Shown here: piece by piece, positions 1-14,870 of the stretch
Numbering within the stretch: the first letter of the stretch is position 1
How the letters are laid out: each line of letters opens with the position of its first letter
Notes under the pieces: generated by a model
Seen by the model: only the letters and a program-made list of their open reading frames with translations
Database searches by the model: none
Told to the model about the DNA's origin: nothing
Translations under genes and position numbers: made by a program
NCBI RefSeq assembly: GCF_050947875.1
Contig: NC_134572.1
Coordinates: 154,649,105 to 154,713,104, forward strand
Length of the DNA: 64,000 nt
Direction of reading: 5' to 3'
Source of the DNA: Dermacentor variabilis
Taxonomy: Eukaryota > Arthropoda > Arachnida > Ixodida > Ixodidae

Positions 1-2925
1 GTCTCTCCGACCGTCTTGCATGGCGAGTGCAATGGCCACTTGCTCGGCCACCTCTGGGTTCGTCGTCCGGACGGAAGCACAGTTGATGACTTTGCCCAGC
101 GTGTCAATGACGGAAACCGCAAAAGCCTTGCCGTCTCGATATGCAGCTGCGTCCACGAAGCTTGCTGCGATATTGTCTTTGTTTATTTGCCTTAGTATAT
201 TAAATGCTCTTGCCTTGCGACGACCTGCGTTGTGAACGGGATGAACGTTGCGGGGCAAAGGGGCGACCACGATCTTCTCCCCTATTTCTCTGGGGATTTG
301 GGTGTCTTCAGCCAAGTTCTTGGTTGGTGCGTGTCCGATTTCCTCGAGGATACGCCTGCCGGCTGGCGTGGTGGACAGCCGAGTTAGCTGGGCCCGTTCC
401 TGAGCCTCGGCCATCTCCTCCATGGTGTTGTGTATGCCGAGCCGAAGGAGGTCCTCTGTATGCGTTCTGACGGGCAGCCCGAGGGCTCTCTTGAAGAATT
501 TTCTAATGAGGGCATTAAGCTTTTCCCGCTCGGCTCTGAGCCAGTTGTGCATGGCCACCGTGTAGGTGAAGTGACACAGCACAAAGGCGTTGATGAGCCG
601 AAGCAGGTTGTCCTCCTTGAGGCCACGATGTCTGTTCGTGACCCTTCGGACGAGGCGAAAAGCATTGTCGGTTTTCGCAATTATCTTGCGTAGCGCAGTG
701 CCGTTGCCGCCGCGTGATTCTATGAACATACCCAGGACTCGGATGGTGTCGACCCTGGGTATCGGGTCACCGCTCCGAGTGAACAGGTGAATGTCACTTT
801 CCGAGACCGGTTTCCAGCCATTGGGTCTGCGGCCTTTTTCTTTTCTATAAAGGAGAAGCTCAGATTTGGTCGGGGAACATCTGAGTCCGGTGGGTAGCAG
901 GTACTGCTCCGTGACGTCTACCGCCTCTTGCATGGCGCTTTCCCCTCGCCCTTCGCTACCGCCGGTGCACCAGATGGTGATGTCGTCTGCGTAGATGGTG
1001 TGTTTGATTCCTTCAACTTGGGCCAGATTCCTCGAGAGACCGATCATGCAGATGTTGAAGAGAGCAGGCGAAATGACCGAGCCTTGCGGCGTGCCCCGTG
1101 CGCCCAGGAGCACCTCGTCGGAGACGAAGTCGCCGATCCGCAGCCTCGCTTTCCTCCCCGTCAGGAACGAACGGACGTAGTTATATAGTCTGGGGCCCAG
1201 CTTGAGGTCTGCCACGGAGGCCAGAATGTATTCGTGGAGAACGTTGTCAAACGCTTTCTCCAGGTCGAGTCCAAGCAGGGCCCTGGTGTCTCTGGTACTG
1301 CCATCGATGATGTGATGTTTGATCATCTTCATGGCGTCCTGCGACGAGACGCCGGCACGAAAGCCAATCATGTTGTGAGTATAGATGTTGTTCTCTTCGA
1401 GATATCTGTTTAGTCTGTTGAGGACGACGTGCTCCGCCACTTTCCCAACGCAGGAGGTGAGAGAGATCGGTCGGAGGTTGTCCACGTTCGGAGCCTTGCC
1501 GGGTTTGGGGATCAGGACGACGTTGGCGCTCTTCCATTGCTCTGGGACGCTGCCGTTTTTCCACGTCTCATTGATCTTCTCGGTGAGGTATGCGATCGAA
1601 CCGTCGTCAAGGTTCCGCAGCATCTTGTTGGTGATTCTGTCGGCACCTGGCGCACACTTCCCCTTGAGCGCGAAAATGGCTTGCCTAATTTCCCCCACGG
1701 TGAAGTCTTCGTCGAATTCCGGACGGGCTGGTCCGATGTAGTCGGGAAACCGGTCTTCCTCGTCGCCATGCTTTATGGGAAGGTATTTCTCCATGAGCTT
1801 GGCAACCAGCTCGTCCCCGGAACAGGATATGGTAGCTTCGTGAAGGGCTCTGGCGAGCGTGTGTCTCTGACTTGATCTGGTGCTGCCCTCGTCGAGGAGA
1901 TGTTTAAGCATTCCCCAGGACTTGCCGTTACGCATCTGCCCGTCGATCGAGTCACAGACATCGTCCCATTGCTGCTTGCCGAGGGTCCGACAGTGATCTT
2001 CGATGGCCTTGTTATGCTCGGAGATCTTTTTCCTCAATCTTCGGTTAAACCTTTGTCCTTTCCATCTCAGAAGCAGCGCCTGCTTGGCCTCGATCAGATG
2101 GGCCAGCCTACTGTCCATCTTTTCTACCTCCAGGTCGCTGACGATCTTCTTAGTGGATGACTCGGCGTCACTCTTGATTCGCTCGCACCAATCTTCCAGG
2201 TCTTTTGGGACGGGTGCGCTGTCGTTGCCGCGGAGCTTGCGAAAAAGGTCCCAGTCCGTGACAGTGAATTGTCTGGATTTACTTCGGGTGACTTCGAAGC
2301 GGGTCTCGAGCACATGATGGTCGCTACCAAAATTTATTGCGGTGTTGCTCCACTCGGCTCCCTCGACGTTCTTCACGAACGCCAGATCGGGGGTGGTGTC
2401 CCGGCTAACCGAGTTGCCGATTCGGGTGGGGAACGCCTTGTCCGTGATGAGCGTGAGGTCCATTTCGTTGGCGTTCTGCCACAGACCCCGACCCTTGCTC
2501 GTGTCGTAGACGTACCCCCACACGCCGTACGGTGCGTTGAAATCTCCGACGACGACCAAGGGATGGGTGCCGGCCAGGTCGACGGACTTCTTGAGTATCG
2601 TTTTGAACTGCTGTTGCGAGTTCCTAGGATTGCTGTAGATGTTGAGTATGAACACGCTGTTTCTCCGCTGGTTGCGTTGTCTCGTATTGAGCAGAACCTC
2701 CGCCATGACGTATTCGACCTTGCAACTCGCCAGCTTCAGGTCGTGAGACAAGTGTGTAAGCCTCCTGTCGACTAACGTGCACACTCCCCGACCTTCGGCC
2801 TGCACGGAGACGGCACGATAACCAGAGAGGGATGCGGCAGAGACGAGGGTTTCCTGTAATGCTATTACTTGTGGTTTGTTACGTAGCGACCTTAAATATT
2901 GCTGCAAAGGAGCCCTCTGGACGAC
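1..2925 (-). CDS. I-group LINE ORF2 (EN-RT-RNase H), 5'-truncated, runs off left edge
   Basis: One reading frame stays open on the minus strand for 975 codons, from in-frame stops at 2926-2931 to the window edge. Numbering from 2925: an APE-type endonuclease comes first (LQET near residue 25, GDFN with Asp128, SDHH at 201-204). The reverse transcriptase follows (IPKPGK with Lys474, LDLEKAFD with Asp554, YADD at 645-648), then the start of an RNase H domain (VDAAAYRDG with Asp925, NPEVAEQ). This order is that of I-group LINEs that carry RNase H. The extreme EN N-terminus with its usual first Asn is missing, and the first Met is near 2705, so this is a 5'-truncated copy with no normal start. 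The lack of stops or frameshifts over 2.9 kb implies a recent insertion. The forward-strand ORFs here are antisense shadows. Confidence 0.9.
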
Positions 2926-4484
2926 TCACTAGACGCGGCTTTTTTACGTATGAGCCATTCATTCCAACGAGCCACTTAAGTTTTTCTATTTAAAAACCTA
3001 CAAACCAAATTTCTGCGACCCTTAATTTGGTTCGTGCTTTAGCAAGATTAACGTACTTTCGTTTGGTCTGCTTGTTCACACGTCGTGAATAAGCGCACAG
3101 AAAACGAAACTAACTGCAATTTTATACCGGTTTCCAGCTGAAGATCATGCTTCTCAATCCACCTGAGCCTACGTCAGTGCTCACGTAGCCTTGATGTATA
3201 CCATTAATCAGATGTTCTCGTGTACAACGCGCAAAATCGTGCGCTGCGCTATACGAGAGCGTCGGTGCGCGAGACCATCACCGGAAGTGCGCAGCGAAGC
3301 AAGAGAAAAAAAAAGAAGGCAGGGCTCGTGATTTACGAGTTTCGCGGACCTGCGGCTATGGTATGGCACAATGAAAGGGAGTAATTTCGCTTTCGAAAGC
3401 TGGACGCGGGAAATTGCAGACTCTCCATGTTGGCGCTGAAGCCCGTCATCTTAAAGCATGTTTTCACGGCACTTCGAATGTTTCTATCTGTGCTACTTTT
3501 GAACGAGTTTCAGAACTCTTGCGATAGAAAGCTCCCAAGAGGGCACATAAGAACTTTCAACGTAAAACCAAAGTTTCCCACGGGACCTGGTGAGGGGCCC
3601 TTTCCGGTAGAAGGGAAAGCAGAAACAGGCACGATCGTATGGATAAAAGTTGCCATTTGTGGATACCACGCCACATAAGACACAACGCGCGCATTGTATC
3701 TGGCTGCGCCCTTCTTTATATTGTCTTACAGCTACTTTACATACGGTAATACCTGCGTATTCGTTTTTTTTCTTTTGGCTACAGAACTTCTTTAGAGCAA
3801 GGAGCTACGTGTCACGTTTCTCAGGATGCAGCCTTCGCCTTTTTTGAATAACACTTGTCCGTGAATACACTCGTAATGATAAGAGAGCATTAGGATCGTG
3901 TACTTCCGTTCATCAAAGGGCCCATGGTAGTAGGAAACCCTATGGAATGGAGACTACAAGAACTAATGTATACTTTTTTTAAAGTCTTGAGAACAGGAAA
4001 TTCATGCTGCGACGTAAGCTATAAATCTCCAGAGAAAGAAGTTGATGATTTTGCGTCTGAGCTATTTGGGGAACAGGGCAAACTTATCCTACAAATACAA
4101 ACATAAAAGAAATACTGAAATGATGCGGAACGTAACGAACATCAGCAAACACATAAGTAACACAAGCTTCTACTATTGCAAATATGTTTTTTTTTTCATT
4201 TTGTGTAGCTTTGGGGCGAGATGTAGTAGCAAGTGCTACAAGATAGCAGCAAATTAAAACGTTGCGGTGGCCTAGAGGTTGTATGCGTGAGAGTACTTTG
4301 TTTTGTTGGCAATTGTCTGAACAAATGACGATATTCTTTTCGAAGTCTTAATTTATATAAACAAGAGAAAGAATACGAAAGCAGTAATACGCTGCTTCTT
4401 AAAGCCACGATCTTTTAATACAGTATCACTCCTTGCCACCAAAGGAGGGTCCATAATTGTAGATCAGCTGCTGCGTGCCAAAAT
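2926..4484. other. no gene recognised
   Basis: AT-rich sequence between the LINE 5' end and the 241-bp duplication. Short ORFs at 3427-3678, 3650-3847, 3924-4106 and 4042-4257 lack recognisable domains and codon bias. I see no RNA gene or transposon signature. Confidence 0.5.
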
Positions 4485-4967
4485 ATTTGTGGAAAGCTTC
4501 CGCAAATCCACAAAAAATAATATACGCGTGGTTTCGACACAGGAGCTGAGGATCAACGGCTATTTAGAGAAGAATTTTCAGGAAATGCCGCTGGGCGTAG
4601 AGTGTTGCATAAAAAGTGACTACAAAAGGAAAGCGAATAGGTCACATTGAAAAATATGGTTAACATTTTCTATACGTGTCCGCACGCGAACGTGCAAACC
4701 AGACAATGAAGAATAATCCCCCAACATTTGTGGAAAGCTTCCGCAACTCCACGTAGAATAATATACCCGTGGTTTCGACACAACAACTGATAATCAATGG
4801 CTATTTAGAGAAGAGTTTTGAGGAAATGCCCCTGAGCCTAGAGTTCTGCATAACAAGGGACTACAAAAGGACAAGTGAATAGGTCAGATTGAAAAATATG
4901 GTTAACATTGCCTATACATGCCCGCACGCAAACGTGCAACCCAGACAATGATGAATAATCCCCCAAC
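4485..4967 (+). repeat. tandem duplication, 241-bp unit x2
   Basis: Both copies begin with ATTTGTGGAAAGCTTCCGCA (4485 and 4726) and end with the same AATAATCCCCCAAC stretch. They align throughout with scattered substitutions and small indels. The second copy ends about 300 bp upstream of the TATA-like box of the glycine-rich peptide gene. No coding potential is shared by the two units. Confidence 0.9.
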
Positions 4968-5270
4968 AAAGCCCTGCTGCCTGTTGAAACTGTGCCTGTC
5001 ACCATTTGCACTATTCTTTGTCATAATAACAACTATATTTTCGTGAATTTCATCCTGCAGCTGGAAAAGTATGAGCATGGAGCAGCATCGCATTCGTCAG
5101 ATTAAATTTCCTTGGCATATACACTGCGATCCATCTAATAAATGCAGAGAACTGGGCTTTGTTTTCATGCGACAAGACTCGGAAAAACTCGAATTGCAAA
5201 AAAGAAGAAAAGAATGAAAAAGTGAAACGTAAAAGCGAACATCGTTTCCTTGTTTGTTGGTCTGAAGCTG

Positions 5271-5278
5271 TATAAAAG
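5271..5278 (+). promoter_or_regulatory. TATA box of the secreted peptide gene
   Basis: TATAAAAG lies 52 bp upstream of the ATG at 5323. A start site about 25-30 bp further on would leave a 5' UTR of roughly 20-25 nt. The initiator is not clear. The call rests on position plus the quality of the downstream signal-peptide exon. Confidence 0.5.
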
Positions 5279-5322
5279 CGTCAGCGCACTCATAGGCTTT
5301 TATACATTTCCGCCTGCTAGCC

Positions 5323-5425
5323 ATGACAAAGGCTTCAAGCATGAAAATTTTGGTGGCTCTGGCAATATTTTGCCTTCTCTTTTCCAACATACAACAGTGT
5401 AATGCGGCGGACAGACCAGCTGGTG
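5323..5425 (+). CDS. secreted glycine-rich peptide, exon 1 (signal peptide)
   Basis: This exon encodes 34 residues plus one nucleotide. The ATG has GCC before it, and a second Met (5341) follows six codons later; either could be used. Residues MKILVALAIF and the following CLLFSN stretch form a short basic start and a hydrophobic core, ending in a small-residue cleavage site (CNA, then ADRPAG). That is a typical secretory signal peptide. The exon ends at a perfect donor, G|GTGAGT (5426-5431), in phase 1. The open frame runs on to 5520, but the consensus donor and the lack of similarity after it argue for splicing. Joined to 21459 it gives a 72-residue precursor with a mature peptide of about 44 residues. 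The job is inferred only: small glycine-rich secreted peptides are common in tick saliva and haemolymph. Confidence 0.6.
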
Positions 5426-6680
5426 GTGAGTTTCTTCCAGGCAGCCCACGACACGGAGGTCATATGTTTAAGAAACGGTTTTATTCCATAGGGGAAATGC
5501 TCACCAATATACTCCATTAGCGGTCTGCGACTGATGTACATGTAAAATCATAGAAAAGAGAACAAAGATTAACAAAAATTAGCCTGTGCTTGGTGGACAA
5601 GTATTTCATTTTTCTTGGCTGCTAGAAGTAATCTTGTCATATTCGCTCGTAGGAATTCGCGAGAGCGTGTCCAAGTCACGAAACCATTGTAGGCTCCCTA
5701 CTATGAGGGCTACTCGCACATTTACTTCTTTATGTAACAGAGTAAATACCTGACTATTAAAGCAATGTTCTTTCGCAGGGCCTTGATGACAATATTTTCA
5801 AACTTTTGCCGACACCAACACGCGCACATAAAATACAAGAATTTCAGTTCACTGTAATTATACGAATCGTTAAAAGGCATGCAGTCAAAATCAGCTGCGA
5901 AGGCGGGCTGCGAGTCGAGGCGAATGACATGAAATTAGGCACTAAAAATTTTAAGGATCCGTTGCAGATTGAGACAGGGCTTATGTTATATTTTCTGACG
6001 GGCTTGAGAGAAATGCCATGTTTTTAGACAAAATTGGCAACGTGATACAATAGGTTTAATTGTGACAACGAGAACCATATGAACCGATACTTCATGACCT
6101 CATTCACATGCACACTAAGGTGCTATAACGGAGCCGTAGGCGAAACTGGCGCGTACGCCAATATGCTAGGCTTGTACGCGTTGGCCCTAATAGTCACGAT
6201 GAATACGACAATCGTCCCAACGTGCTATTTGCCGTAACAGAAATATTAGCTTTGCGCAAATATTTCATTTTCCGAAAACAATTGCAGTATTCATTTTAAA
6301 TTATATCAGACCCCTAATATCAGGAATTGCTGAACATTCGCTCTCTTTTCAATTTGGGAGATACCAAAACCTTCAGCAGTCTCGAGCAAAAAAGAATATT
6401 TGGGTCGTCTTCGTTTCAAAATATGTTGCTGCAGGATAAACAGTAAATGCTAGCATCAGCTTGTTTCTGTAGAATCAACTCGAGTCATTCAATGAGACCG
6501 TTAGGCAGCCAATGTTTTCATTGCTCCGATTTGGCAAAATGAGTTTTGTGTGGCAAAACTAAATGTCGTTGCACAGCTTTTGCGAACGTCCAGTGCACTT
6601 CCCAACTTTAAGAATACCCCAAGAAGTAAACATGTGGTTGTGTGATAGTCTCTTGTTTAATTAGCCATTTCCTTTGTAGC

Positions 6681-9131
<2,451 letters not shown>

Positions 9132-9379
9132 GTTTATTGTCACAAAATATACAAAACAACACAAACAGGCCGGTCGAAGACTCAGCTGGCTTGTAAGACC
9201 GTGCCTGTGAATATTATAGACAAGACAAAAAATATACGTAAATTGATGAGACATGAAGGTAAGAAAACGAATGGAAAAAAAATTGAAAAGAACAAGATAA
9301 CCTTTGGTTATCTACATATAATAGAAGAAGTTGAAGAGGAAAATGTTGCGATACAAAAATGTTCAAGAGGTTAATTTTA

Positions 9380-10886
9380 CTATAGCTGCTTTAAGAAATG
9401 TTTGAGCGCGCTTTTTGATGTCGCAATAAAAATTTCTTTTGGCAATTTTTTAAATATGTCAGGCACATAAGCACAGCGTCTGGCCGTGCCATACCTTGTG
9501 GCTGAACAAAGAACTACATAACGGACATTTTCTAAGCTCTCCTGAGGCGGCGCTATTTTGTTTGAAAGCTGAATTCCAGAGATGTTTAAGGACAACAGTT
9601 TCGATAAGTAATGAATGGAAATTCGGTAGACAAAGTTCACGGAAGGTATTTGCAGACGTTACTATTGGGGGAATTGTATGCAACATTTTTAACAATATTT
9701 TTTTTATAATCCGGTCTACCCTGCATCTCCTACGATCCGAACAAAAGCCAAAAACTGTAATGCCGTATCTCAAGGCACTGTAACCTAGTGCATGTGCTAC
9801 AATCTTTTTTACAGACAAGGGTGCAATACTTCTGATATTAAACAACAGCCAAGCTACTGACCTCAGTTGAGAACAAATAAGGGATAAGAGATGCTGCCAC
9901 GATAAATTACTATCGAAATAGATTCTTAGATATTTCAAACATTCCACGTATGAAATAGGCGCACATATACAACTAACACAGTCCGACTCATGCAAGTAGA
10001 GAGGCATATTATTAACAGTAGTCTTGAGTAGCGAGCTAAAGCAAACAAGTTGTGTTTTTTGGGCATTAACAACAATTACATTATTAGAGAACCAAAGCAT
10101 TGCCTTGTAGACGTCATTTTGCATCATTGCAGTGGACCTTTTATAAGGAAGGTATTTGGCCAATAACACAGTGTCATCAGCATACAGGAATACAGGACAT
10201 TTCGAAATTGCTAAAGGAAAGATATTAAACGAAGATATTAAACAACCATAGCAATAAAATAGACCTCTGAGGAACTCCAGCTTTCACTGACAGCTTATAA
10301 CTAAACACGCTCTTATCATCGGTAGAGACCACCTGAAATCTGTTGCTCAAGTAATTTTCGAGAACTTTGTAAAAAGGCCCACGAAATCTCTTAAAATGCA
10401 GTTTACTTAAGATTTGATGATTCAGGATGTCAAACGCTTTCGTTACATCTAAAAATACCGCACATGTGAAAAGATTCTGATCGAATGTCCAGAACAGTTC
10501 ATCTCAAATTCCTCAAGCAGTGTCACAGTACCAGGCCCTGAGACAAAGCCAAACTATCGATGCGTTATGATTGAACGCTTGTTAAGAAACGAAGACAAAG
10601 TGTGGAAAAGGAATTTTTCTAAAACGTGAGCAATAACCGGCAATGTAGAAATTGGCCGATAGTTTTCAATACTATCTTTCTTCCGTGACCTGTGTAGTGG
10701 TACAACAACTGCAGTTTTTAGGCATTCTGGAATTTCGTCACCTTCCAAAAAACAATTCAGTATATGCCGGATAATATCTGACAGTGCATTATAATTCCTT
10801 CTCATGGTGTGTAAAGAAATTCCATCATATCCAGTGGGCTTAGTAGGACGGAAACTGAAAATAATTTCTTCCGGATCACCCCTCAA
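9380..10886 (-). pseudogene. reverse transcriptase of CR1-like copy A
   Basis: The N-terminal RT segment at 10886-10554 carries KPTGYDGIS and ENYRPISTLPVIAHVLEK. The catalytic box reads FLYADDTVLLAKY in the frame around 10195-10150. The thumb part at 10169-9459 includes CLKYLRIYFDSNLSW. The C-terminal end is in another frame at 9640-9380 (AYVPDIFKKLPKEIF). Between 10550 and 10200 the canonical AGVPQ motif and FDILNHQ-like residues appear in different frames. At least three frameshifts separate the pieces, so no product is possible although the YADD box survives. Confidence 0.85.
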
Positions 10887-11095
10887 AATTCTCGGAAGAA
10901 AATTTGACGCAGATACGAAATGCCCTAACGGCGGAGTGCTTGTATATGGAGAAACAGCCCGTTGCGAAGCTTTAACAAACTGCCCGTTGAAAGCATCGCC
11001 ACTTCTGTGGGAGGTTGCTGAAAAGCACCGAAACTAGACCGGTTATTGGAACTCACACCACTGACATGATTTACCAAAGACAAAGTTTTGCGTTA

Positions 11096-12158
11096 TTATT
11101 TGAAGATTGTTGGCATTTGTAAAAAAAAGTAACGGCATTTTGCGCCACGCAGCAGACCAACAACTCCCTTTCTTGCCGACTCGTATTGTAATCGTTGTCT
11201 TTGGTTTCTGGGATTTTTTTGGCAGCGTTTCCACAAGTTGTTTCGATACGAAGTGGAAGCAAAAATTAAAGTGTTCATCGAGCAGTGATTCTTTCTTATC
11301 GGCTTAGCTATCAGGCATGTGCAACGCAATTCAATATTCTTCAGTTGCATACAGAACCTCTCATACACTTTGCCCGAAGAATCTTCTTTGGTGAAGGATT
11401 CCCAGTCAAACGAAACAATAAGGTTATCAAGCTTGGATTGATTAACAGCAGGGACAAGGCATTTACGCTGCCCAGATCCAGTTTCCACCGATTTCGTTTC
11501 AGACGCGTCTGGTAAAACAAGACGGCATGCTACAAAAGAGTGGTCCGCCAACCGTTCTAGAATAGCTCATGACTTAATGAACAGCTGGGAGCTCTGACCG
11601 TTATGTGATCTAAACAAGATTGCACTAGGCTATTATTAACTAATTCCGCTCTAGTAGGAGCTCCAATTGTACATTCGAGACCATAAGCGGACAACGTAGA
11701 TAAATAATCACAAACAGTCCTCTTTGCGGGCACAAAATATTGATATTCAAGTCTCCGATCAAGCAAAATTGGTCCACTGAGCTCCAATGCCACTGAGCTT
11801 CCTCAAGCTCAACAAGAAACCGTGAAAGGCTGCATGAGGGTGGTCGATAACTGGATAAAGTATAGACAGAAAATGGCCTCTTGCAAACTTTCGCCATCAC
11901 AGATTCGGCTTGTACAAAAGATGCATCAACAGAAGAAACTTCACAGTTGTCGTTTACATAGAGAGCAATATCTCCACCATGACGCCCGCTTCGCGTAACG
12001 AAATGTGCGGAAAAGCCCTGCACGGTAAACGTAGCAAGGCAAGCCTGTGAAACATTGATTTCTGTAATCACAAATATGTCTACAACGTTAGCTGCGGATT
12101 TAGCCAGAAATTTAGGTTCGTCCCAGTATTTACGTAGAGTTCGAATATTAACGCTCAC
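11096..12158 (-). pseudogene. APE-type endonuclease and linker of CR1-like copy A
   Basis: The reading at 12158-11640 begins MSVNIRTLRKYWDEP and contains ITEINVS (catalytic Glu region), GGDIALYVND, YRPPSCSLSRF and FCLIGDLNINI (catalytic Asp/Asn). It then shifts frame into CTIGAPTRAELVNNSLVQSC (11793-11557), the EN C-terminus. The linker to the RT is at 11551-11096. The key EN residues are visible but the frame is broken. Confidence 0.8.
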
Positions 12159-12406
12159 AATGGTAAAATTTTCATCAGAACTGCACAGAAATTCTGTTTA
12201 AATGAACTAAAGTCTGGTAGTTAACTGAAAGAGGAAGGCATGTTGGCTAAGCAATGTTTCCAGGTCTACTTGTTTACCAATTCGAACTAGAGACGCTGTT
12301 TCATTCTTTTTCACGAGCAGCTTGTCTCAGTTTGTCCAACAATACTGACAACCCTCCTCCTTTGCCTTCGTTCTCGCTTTCCAGACGAGGCCACGGTTAA
12401 CTTTGG

Positions 12407-13227
12407 TCAAGTTATTATTGAAGTAGATCTTTGGAAATGTTGCAGCTTCAAGTAGTTTCTTAAGCTTCCCCGCGCTTCAAGCCACTTTTCCTTCCAAATT
12501 ACAGATTTGACTTTTGAATGACCGATTTTTGCTTTTAAGCGGTGTACGGCTGCAATATCATCCGACGAAAACCCCGAGAGGTCCAAATTTGCTGCCATTT
12601 GCGTGATTGTTTGTGTTAGGCTTTCATTACTTTTCACGGGCAAACCGTGGATCCTCAAATTCTTTATTCTGCTGTACTGCTTACTTTCATTTTGGTTTTC
12701 TTCTAGCCTTTGTGTTACTGCTGCCTTAGTTAGCACCGTTGTTTTCAGAGCTTCCAGTTCAGCGCAATCAGACATTTGACGTTCCTGAATGTCCTGTTGT
12801 TTCAAAACAGAAGCGTACTTCTTGGACAAAAACGATCCTTCGAGTTCCTTAGCCGATTTCGATACAGCCGTTAACTCTTCTTGCAGCAATAGGAGAGAAT
12901 CAACCTTCTTATGTAGAATTGGCAAAAGCGCAAACGTTTTCTTAATTGCCTTAGCTCACCCAACAGTGAAGACTCAGAACCACTGTTTTCTTCCAGTTCC
13001 GTCTCTGTACCGCTGTTTAGTTTCTTGTTACTTCTGCACGTTTTACAGACCCACGCATCTCTCTTAGCAATCCCCATAGTAGTGAAAGTGTTAGCTGCTA
13101 TTCCAGAACATGACTGCCCTAGATGATAAGAATATTTGCACTGAACACATGTCATTATTTTTCCATCAGTAGGCAGAGCCTTATGACAGGAAATGCAACT
13201 GTCATCTTTTCCCATTGTACACAGCAA
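12407..13227 (-). pseudogene. ORF1 of CR1-like copy A (PHD-like finger, coiled coil, RRM-like)
   Basis: The first reading (13227-12871) starts MLCTMGKDDSCISCHK and shows Cys pairs CISC, CVQC, a His-x-Gln-x-Cys region and CKTC, a PHD-like zinc finger. A frameshift near 12930 leads to the second reading (12925-12407). That has an acidic coiled-coil stretch, then RIKNLRIHGLP and AAVHRLKAK, the usual marks of the RRM-like RNA-binding core of LINE ORF1 proteins. Such proteins coat the element RNA. The domain order supports a CR1-type ORF1; the single frameshift disables it. Confidence 0.8.
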
Positions 13228-13390
13228 ACTAGTTAGATAACATAAACATGCATATATACAACAGCCGGGAACCTAATCTGCAAATCAGGCGTAGGAAGCG
13301 GAAAACTGTTCATTGAAGGAATTCTGGTCGAAACCCACACAGCTAGTATCGCTCACCAGGCGAAGCGCACAAAACGTTAATGGCGCGCCG

Positions 13391-13998
13391 TAACTGTCAC
13401 TGGAACTGACAGCTTGTGTTGTCGCCTCGCAAAGAGCAGCCCAAAGCGACTACTATGTCGAGGAGTGGGGCGAGGCAGGTACTTTTGCGTTGAGCGGCAG
13501 CCCGCAGCAAGTAGCGATGCATGCGCTCTAGCGTTGCCCGGGGGTAGCTGTATGCTGCAGTATTCTTGCTGAAATAAAGCGGTGCACCGCATACTGGTAT
13601 ACACAGAGAGGACGTCGTCCACGTCCGGCAGCAGCCGCCATCGTAGCTGCCAGCTTGTGTTGTAGCCTCGCAGAGAGCAGCCCAAAACGTCTACTATGAC
13701 GAGCAGGGGAGCGAGGCAAGCACTTTTGCGTTGAGCGGCAGCCCGCATCATGTAGCGGTGCATGCGCTCTAGCGTTGCCCGGGGATAGGTGAGTGCTGCA
13801 GGATTCTTGCCGAAATAAAGAGGTGCGCCGCTTACTCGTTGACACGGAGAGGACGTCGTCCACGTCCCGCCGCAACCGCCGTCGTAGCTGCCAACTTGTG
13901 TTGCCGCCTCGCATAGCGCAGCCCAAAGCGACTACTATGACGAGCAGGGGAGCGAGGCAGGCACTTTTGCGTTAAGCGGCAGCCCGCAGCAAGTAGCC
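13391..13998 (+). repeat. GC-rich tandem repeat, 241-bp unit, about 2.5 copies
   Basis: The anchor AGCTTGTGTTG recurs at 13411 and 13652, and as AACTTGTGTTG at 13893, giving a spacing of exactly 241 bp. Units share GCAGCCCGCA, GCATGCGCTCTAGCGTTGCC and GAGGACGTCGTCCACGTCC stretches. The third copy breaks off after GCAAGTAG at about 13998, where the integrase remnant begins. ORFs on both strands here simply follow the repeat. Confidence 0.9.
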
Positions 13999-14005
13999 AA
14001 CTACA

Positions 14006-14870
14006 TCTCATCTTGTGTGCCTTGTCAACACGGCAAAACACCCCACATCTGCTACTGCTGGGCCCCTGCAGCCCTTGCCTTCTCCTGTCTCTCCCTCTAA
14101 GGTCGTCATAAGAGATCTATACGGGCCTTTTCCTCTGACCGCCAATGGTATACACTGGATCGTGACAGCTGTTGATCATCTCACTCGCTACGCTGTGATT
14201 GCTTCTCTACACTCTGCAACAGCTTCTAATGTTGCGGACTATTTCCTGCGGAACATCTTTTTACACTGTAGAACACCACGCGTTCTCCTCAGCTTCTTGG
14301 CTAGGTCTTTCTGTCTCCTATTCTTTCCTAATTTCTTCGAATTACTAGCACTGCTCATAAGACAACTTGCGGCTGCCTTCCACAGCTCGATGGCTTGACC
14401 GAGGGTTTCTATCATACACCCTCCGACATAATCTCAATGTAGATCAGGCCGGACCACAAAATCTGAGATGCAATCCTACTGCTGTGACTTTTGCCTGCAA
14501 CACTGCACCCCAATGTATCACCCGCGTTTCCTCATTCTTCCTTGTCTACGGCCGCTCACCAACTTTCGTCCTTGATGCATCTTTCTTCTCTGTTCCTGTG
14601 TCCTCGGCAGTTCTTTGATACGTACAAGTCGTTTCCCGCTTCGCCCACTGCCACTTCCTCGCCCGCATTAACACCATCACCCAATATACTCGCAAAAACC
14701 ACCACCACTCTACCCACCGCAGTGTGGTTTTCTGCCCTGGCAACCAAATATTACTCCGATCACTTGTACGTGTCCCCAGTTAAAAGCGACACATTTTACA
14801 GTCGTTTTATTGAACCATACTGGATTCTTGAACGAATCTAACCTGTTAATTACCGCATTTCTCCTCTCTA
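14006..14870 (+). pseudogene. Ty3/Gypsy-like integrase remnant
   Basis: The first reading (14015-14290) carries a CQHGK-type zinc-finger end, then IRDLYGPFPLT, IHWIVTAVDHLTRYAV and LLRNIFLHCRTPRVLLS, the start of the DDE core. A shifted reading (14385-14610) gives DGLTEGFYHTL and FACNTAPQCITRVSSFFLVYGRSP, the C-terminal half. The second catalytic Asp and the Glu region are eroded. An intact element would carry gag, protease, RT and RNase H upstream, but that space is taken by the 241-bp repeat. I recognise no long terminal repeats. Confidence 0.8.

Noticed and set aside
20..2775. About fifteen plus-strand ORFs of 60-168 residues
   Set aside because: They are antisense to the continuous LINE reading frame, which explains their openness.
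5323..5520. Reading the signal-peptide ORF straight through to its stop at 5518 as a 65-residue intronless protein
   Set aside because: A perfect GTGAGT donor interrupts it and the phase-matched glycine-rich exon gives a better product. It remains the fallback if splicing is not confirmed.
13391..13998. Regularly spaced repeats that could be mistaken for a CRISPR array
   Set aside because: Units are 241-bp direct tandem copies with no short repeat/spacer alternation, in a eukaryotic context.
13377..14041. Arg/Cys-rich ORFs on the minus strand, similar to one another
   Set aside because: The mutual similarity follows from the 241-bp tandem repeat; no start context, domain or conserved frame beyond the repeat.
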